Shown: positions 63,501-64,000 of the stretch, piece by piece | Numbering within the stretch: the first letter of the stretch is position 1 | How the letters are laid out: the number at the start of each line of letters is the position of its first letter | Assembly: GCF_021650975.2 (NCBI RefSeq) | Contig: NZ_CP091285.1 | Coordinates: 4,092,001-4,156,000 of the forward strand | Reading direction: 5' to 3' | Source: Flavobacterium jumunjinense | GTDB taxonomy: Bacteria; Bacteroidota; Bacteroidia; Flavobacteriales; Flavobacteriaceae | Length of the DNA: 64,000 nucleotides | Notes under the pieces: model-generated | What the model saw: only the letters and a program-made list of their open reading frames with translations | The model's database searches: none | What the model was told of the DNA's origin: nothing | Position numbers and translations under genes: made by a program

Positions 63501-63707
63501 ACTTTGTGAACCTGAAACAACAATAGTACTAGCATTTATTGTTGCTGCATCTGTAGTGCTGTCGAAAGTTAGTATAATATCCGTATTTGCTAAAATATGA
63601 GTAGCATTTCTCAAAGGAGCAGTGGCAATTAAATTTTGAGCAAAACCTTTTTGGTCATTCAAAAAAAGTATTGTCATTGCTACCAATAATAAGTAATATT
63701 TTTTCAT
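60591..63707 (-). CDS. FG-GAP/VCBS repeat surface protein with type A sorting tail
   Basis: A 1038-residue protein with signal peptide (MKKYYLLLVAMTILFLNDQKGFAQ). It has two similar halves. Each begins with an SbsA Ig-like (Big_5) domain (about 25-130 and 485-590) and continues with a set of ~50-residue FG-GAP repeats of the form DIDGDGDLDI followed by WYENDG. Each DxDxDGDxD loop should bind calcium, as in integrin-like beta propellers. The last ~75 residues are a T9SS type A tail (FAIYPNPVKDKLTIQS, YDLSGRLV, TGTYLLQL, KKISKK). It is a surface or secreted binding protein without visible enzyme motif. Confidence 0.9.
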   Translation of the reverse strand: MKKYYLLLVAMTILFLNDQKGFAQNLIATAPLRNATHILANTDIILTFDSTTDAATINASTIVVSGSQSGLIAGSFSGEGTAIVTFTPNTPFKPGEMITIVVTSNLTLGNTALANPTVFYFTVISNAVAAPLGFLKREISTLENYATDLYTADIDNDGDLDVVTAASIINTIAWYENDGTDQPTFTRHVVTNTADFATAVFVGDLDNDGDLDILSASAEDDTIAWYENDGATTPSFTKIVVSNTADFATSVTVGDMDGDGDLDILSASLFDDVVAWYENDGAADPTFTRIVITTATNGAYTLTIGDMEGDGDLDIFSTSRYDDTISWFENDGGIDPTFTERIISTSVNNATDISFGDLDGDGDYDIAASSRDDDSIFWFENNGGSNPTFTKIVLTNAADGARRVSIDDIDGDGDLDIFAVSNYDDTVSWFENDGAIAPSFTEQIITKTADGANSISVGDVDGDGDLDIFVASTNDDTVAWYEATTELQITTSSPVAQSTSVPVDSPIIINFTTTLDATTINLNSILITGAQTGIIEGAFTGGGTSTLVFNPLNNFKPGELITVVLTTNLSSEEGYFLRNPSMFSFVVETASMPSPLSYMDHTVTTALDYVTKISLADIDNDGDLDIVSSSVNDDTIAWFENNGDPVNPIFTKNTITITANSATSVVVADLDNDGDLDVVSSSSQDDTVAWYENDGNADPMFTKIIITTTADWAYRLAVGDLDNDGDLDIISGSQSDQTLAWFENDGASDPSFSQNIISTTVSGIHDIAVGDLDNDGDLDMLVALRYSNTVSWYENNGAPNPTFINNIITTNAMTVKAVSLGDLDNDGDLDVLSTSTADNTIAWYENDGATNPTFTKTVISSTVSDLLTVNVGDVDGDGDLDVLVANVNTFDYYENDGASDPIFTKVLITSNSNSVSSIVGGDIDNDGDLDIVVGKFSDRISWYEAFDSTLSTANLSLEEHFAIYPNPVKDKLTIQSNSDNSIQSIAIYDLSGRLVQKNILENNTMTSYVLDMSTLNTGTYLLQLYSTEGTILKKISKK

Positions 63708-63733
63708 CGCATTTGTGATTTAGTTTGTGCATA

Positions 63734-63799
63734 CAATATTATAATAAACACAAACCAAAAACCATACGTACGAAGGGTAAATATTACGTAGCCTACGTA
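63734..63799 (-). promoter_or_regulatory. tandem operator and -7 box of the FG-GAP gene
   Basis: Boxes TACGTACGAAGGGTA (63765-63779) and TACGTAGCCTACGTA (63785-63799) have a 20-bp period and the same AATAT spacer as at 60501-60535. The -7-like box TAATATTG (63741-63734, minus strand; one change from TAnnTTTG) lies at exactly the same distance from the operator as in the other promoter. Confidence 0.7.
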
Positions 63800-63816
63800 C
63801 TTTACTAAATGATAAA

Positions 63817-63851
63817 AAAGACCTTAACTTCAATCATGAGTTAAGGTCTTT
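63817..63851 (-). terminator. terminator of the gene entering from the right edge
   Basis: A perfect 13-bp stem (AAAGACCTTAACT at 63817-63829 with 63839-63851), a 9-nt loop and, on the minus strand, a T tract. It lies about 58 nt past the stop at 63909 and just before the operator at 63799. Confidence 0.9.
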
Positions 63852-63908
63852 CTAAATAAAACCCTCTTTACAAGAAAATTTCATGTATAAGCATTAGAAA
63901 GAAATATA

Positions 63909-64000
63909 CTATATTTTATTCCAACCACCATCACCTCCTGCTCCTGCAAATGCTAAAACACCTGTAGGAACTCCCCTAAAATCACCAATAGGCATTCCAT
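63909..64000 (-). CDS. C-terminus of an unidentified protein (partial)
   Basis: A minus-strand frame is open from the window edge and ends with TAG at 63909. The visible 30 residues are Gly-rich (IGDFRGVPTGVLAFAGAGG then a final GWNKI). A terminator follows. Too little is visible to name it. Confidence 0.55.
   Translation of the reverse strand, partial: GMPIGDFRGVPTGVLAFAGAGGDGGWNKI

Overview
The window reads as a chromosome segment of a Bacteroidota bacterium, most likely a member of the Flavobacteriaceae. It is AT-rich. Several secreted proteins end in type IX secretion (T9SS) sorting domains, there is a PorP/SprF protein, start sites generally lack Shine-Dalgarno sequences, and promoters resemble the Bacteroidetes TAnnTTTG -7 box. 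No rRNA, tRNA or CRISPR array was seen.

Layout. (1) 1-5.4 kb, minus strand: a transport and sensing block with a CbrA-type sensor kinase (cut by the window edge), a 64-residue membrane protein, a two-part sodium:solute symporter of the VC_2705 type, a porin, and a single-gene regulator made from an IS1/InsA-like DNA-binding half. (2) 6.4-10.4 kb, plus strand: a large T9SS cargo protein, then a CbpA/CbpM co-chaperone pair. Two nearly identical terminators follow these units. (3) 10.6-30 kb: an accessory island. It is bracketed by two clusters of REP-like hairpins in opposite orientation (10.6-11.75 kb and 28.6-29.5 kb). Inside are a DUF6266 gene, odd non-coding DNA (an array with an exact 10-bp period and a GC-rich hairpin), and a defence operon. 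That operon runs hsdR, HNH nuclease, hsdM, hsdS, an 80-residue protein, an AAA+TOPRIM (OLD-like) protein, a 323-residue unknown and a four-helix membrane protein. A macro-like/EVE-like/KAP-NTPase composite gene and an OB-fold secreted protein follow, and an excisionase-like HTH gene lies at the far edge.

(4) 30.2-43.1 kb, plus strand: a catabolic operon. It encodes a flavin reductase-like protein, an anthraniloyl/salicylyl-CoA monooxygenase-reductase fusion, a 2-aminobenzoate-type CoA ligase, an FMN glutamate-synthase-like protein, a thioesterase, a nitrilase, a gentisate-dioxygenase-like bicupin, an FAH-family hydrolase, a methyltransferase and a maleate-isomerase-like racemase. Together these suggest that an ortho-substituted benzoate is CoA-activated, 5-hydroxylated, released as gentisate or 5-hydroxyanthranilate, ring-opened, isomerised and hydrolysed to fumarate and pyruvate. 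Two guests have inserted without breaking the operon: a four-helix-bundle gene flanked by inverted simple repeats, and a REP-associated tyrosine transposase with its hairpin.

(5) 43.2-55.3 kb, minus strand: a T9SS cargo protein, a MITE-like element, an archaemetzincin lipoprotein, a GAF histidine kinase, an S46 dipeptidyl-peptidase, a possible degenerate metallopeptidase, two unknowns, a phosphopantetheinyl transferase, a second FAH-family enzyme and an endonuclease V-like protein. (6) 55.8-64 kb, minus strand: PorP/SprF with a PKD/LamG/HYR cargo protein (type B tail), then an FG-GAP cargo protein (type A tail). Both cargo genes share a tandem operator placed at the same distance from their -7 boxes, which suggests one dedicated regulator.
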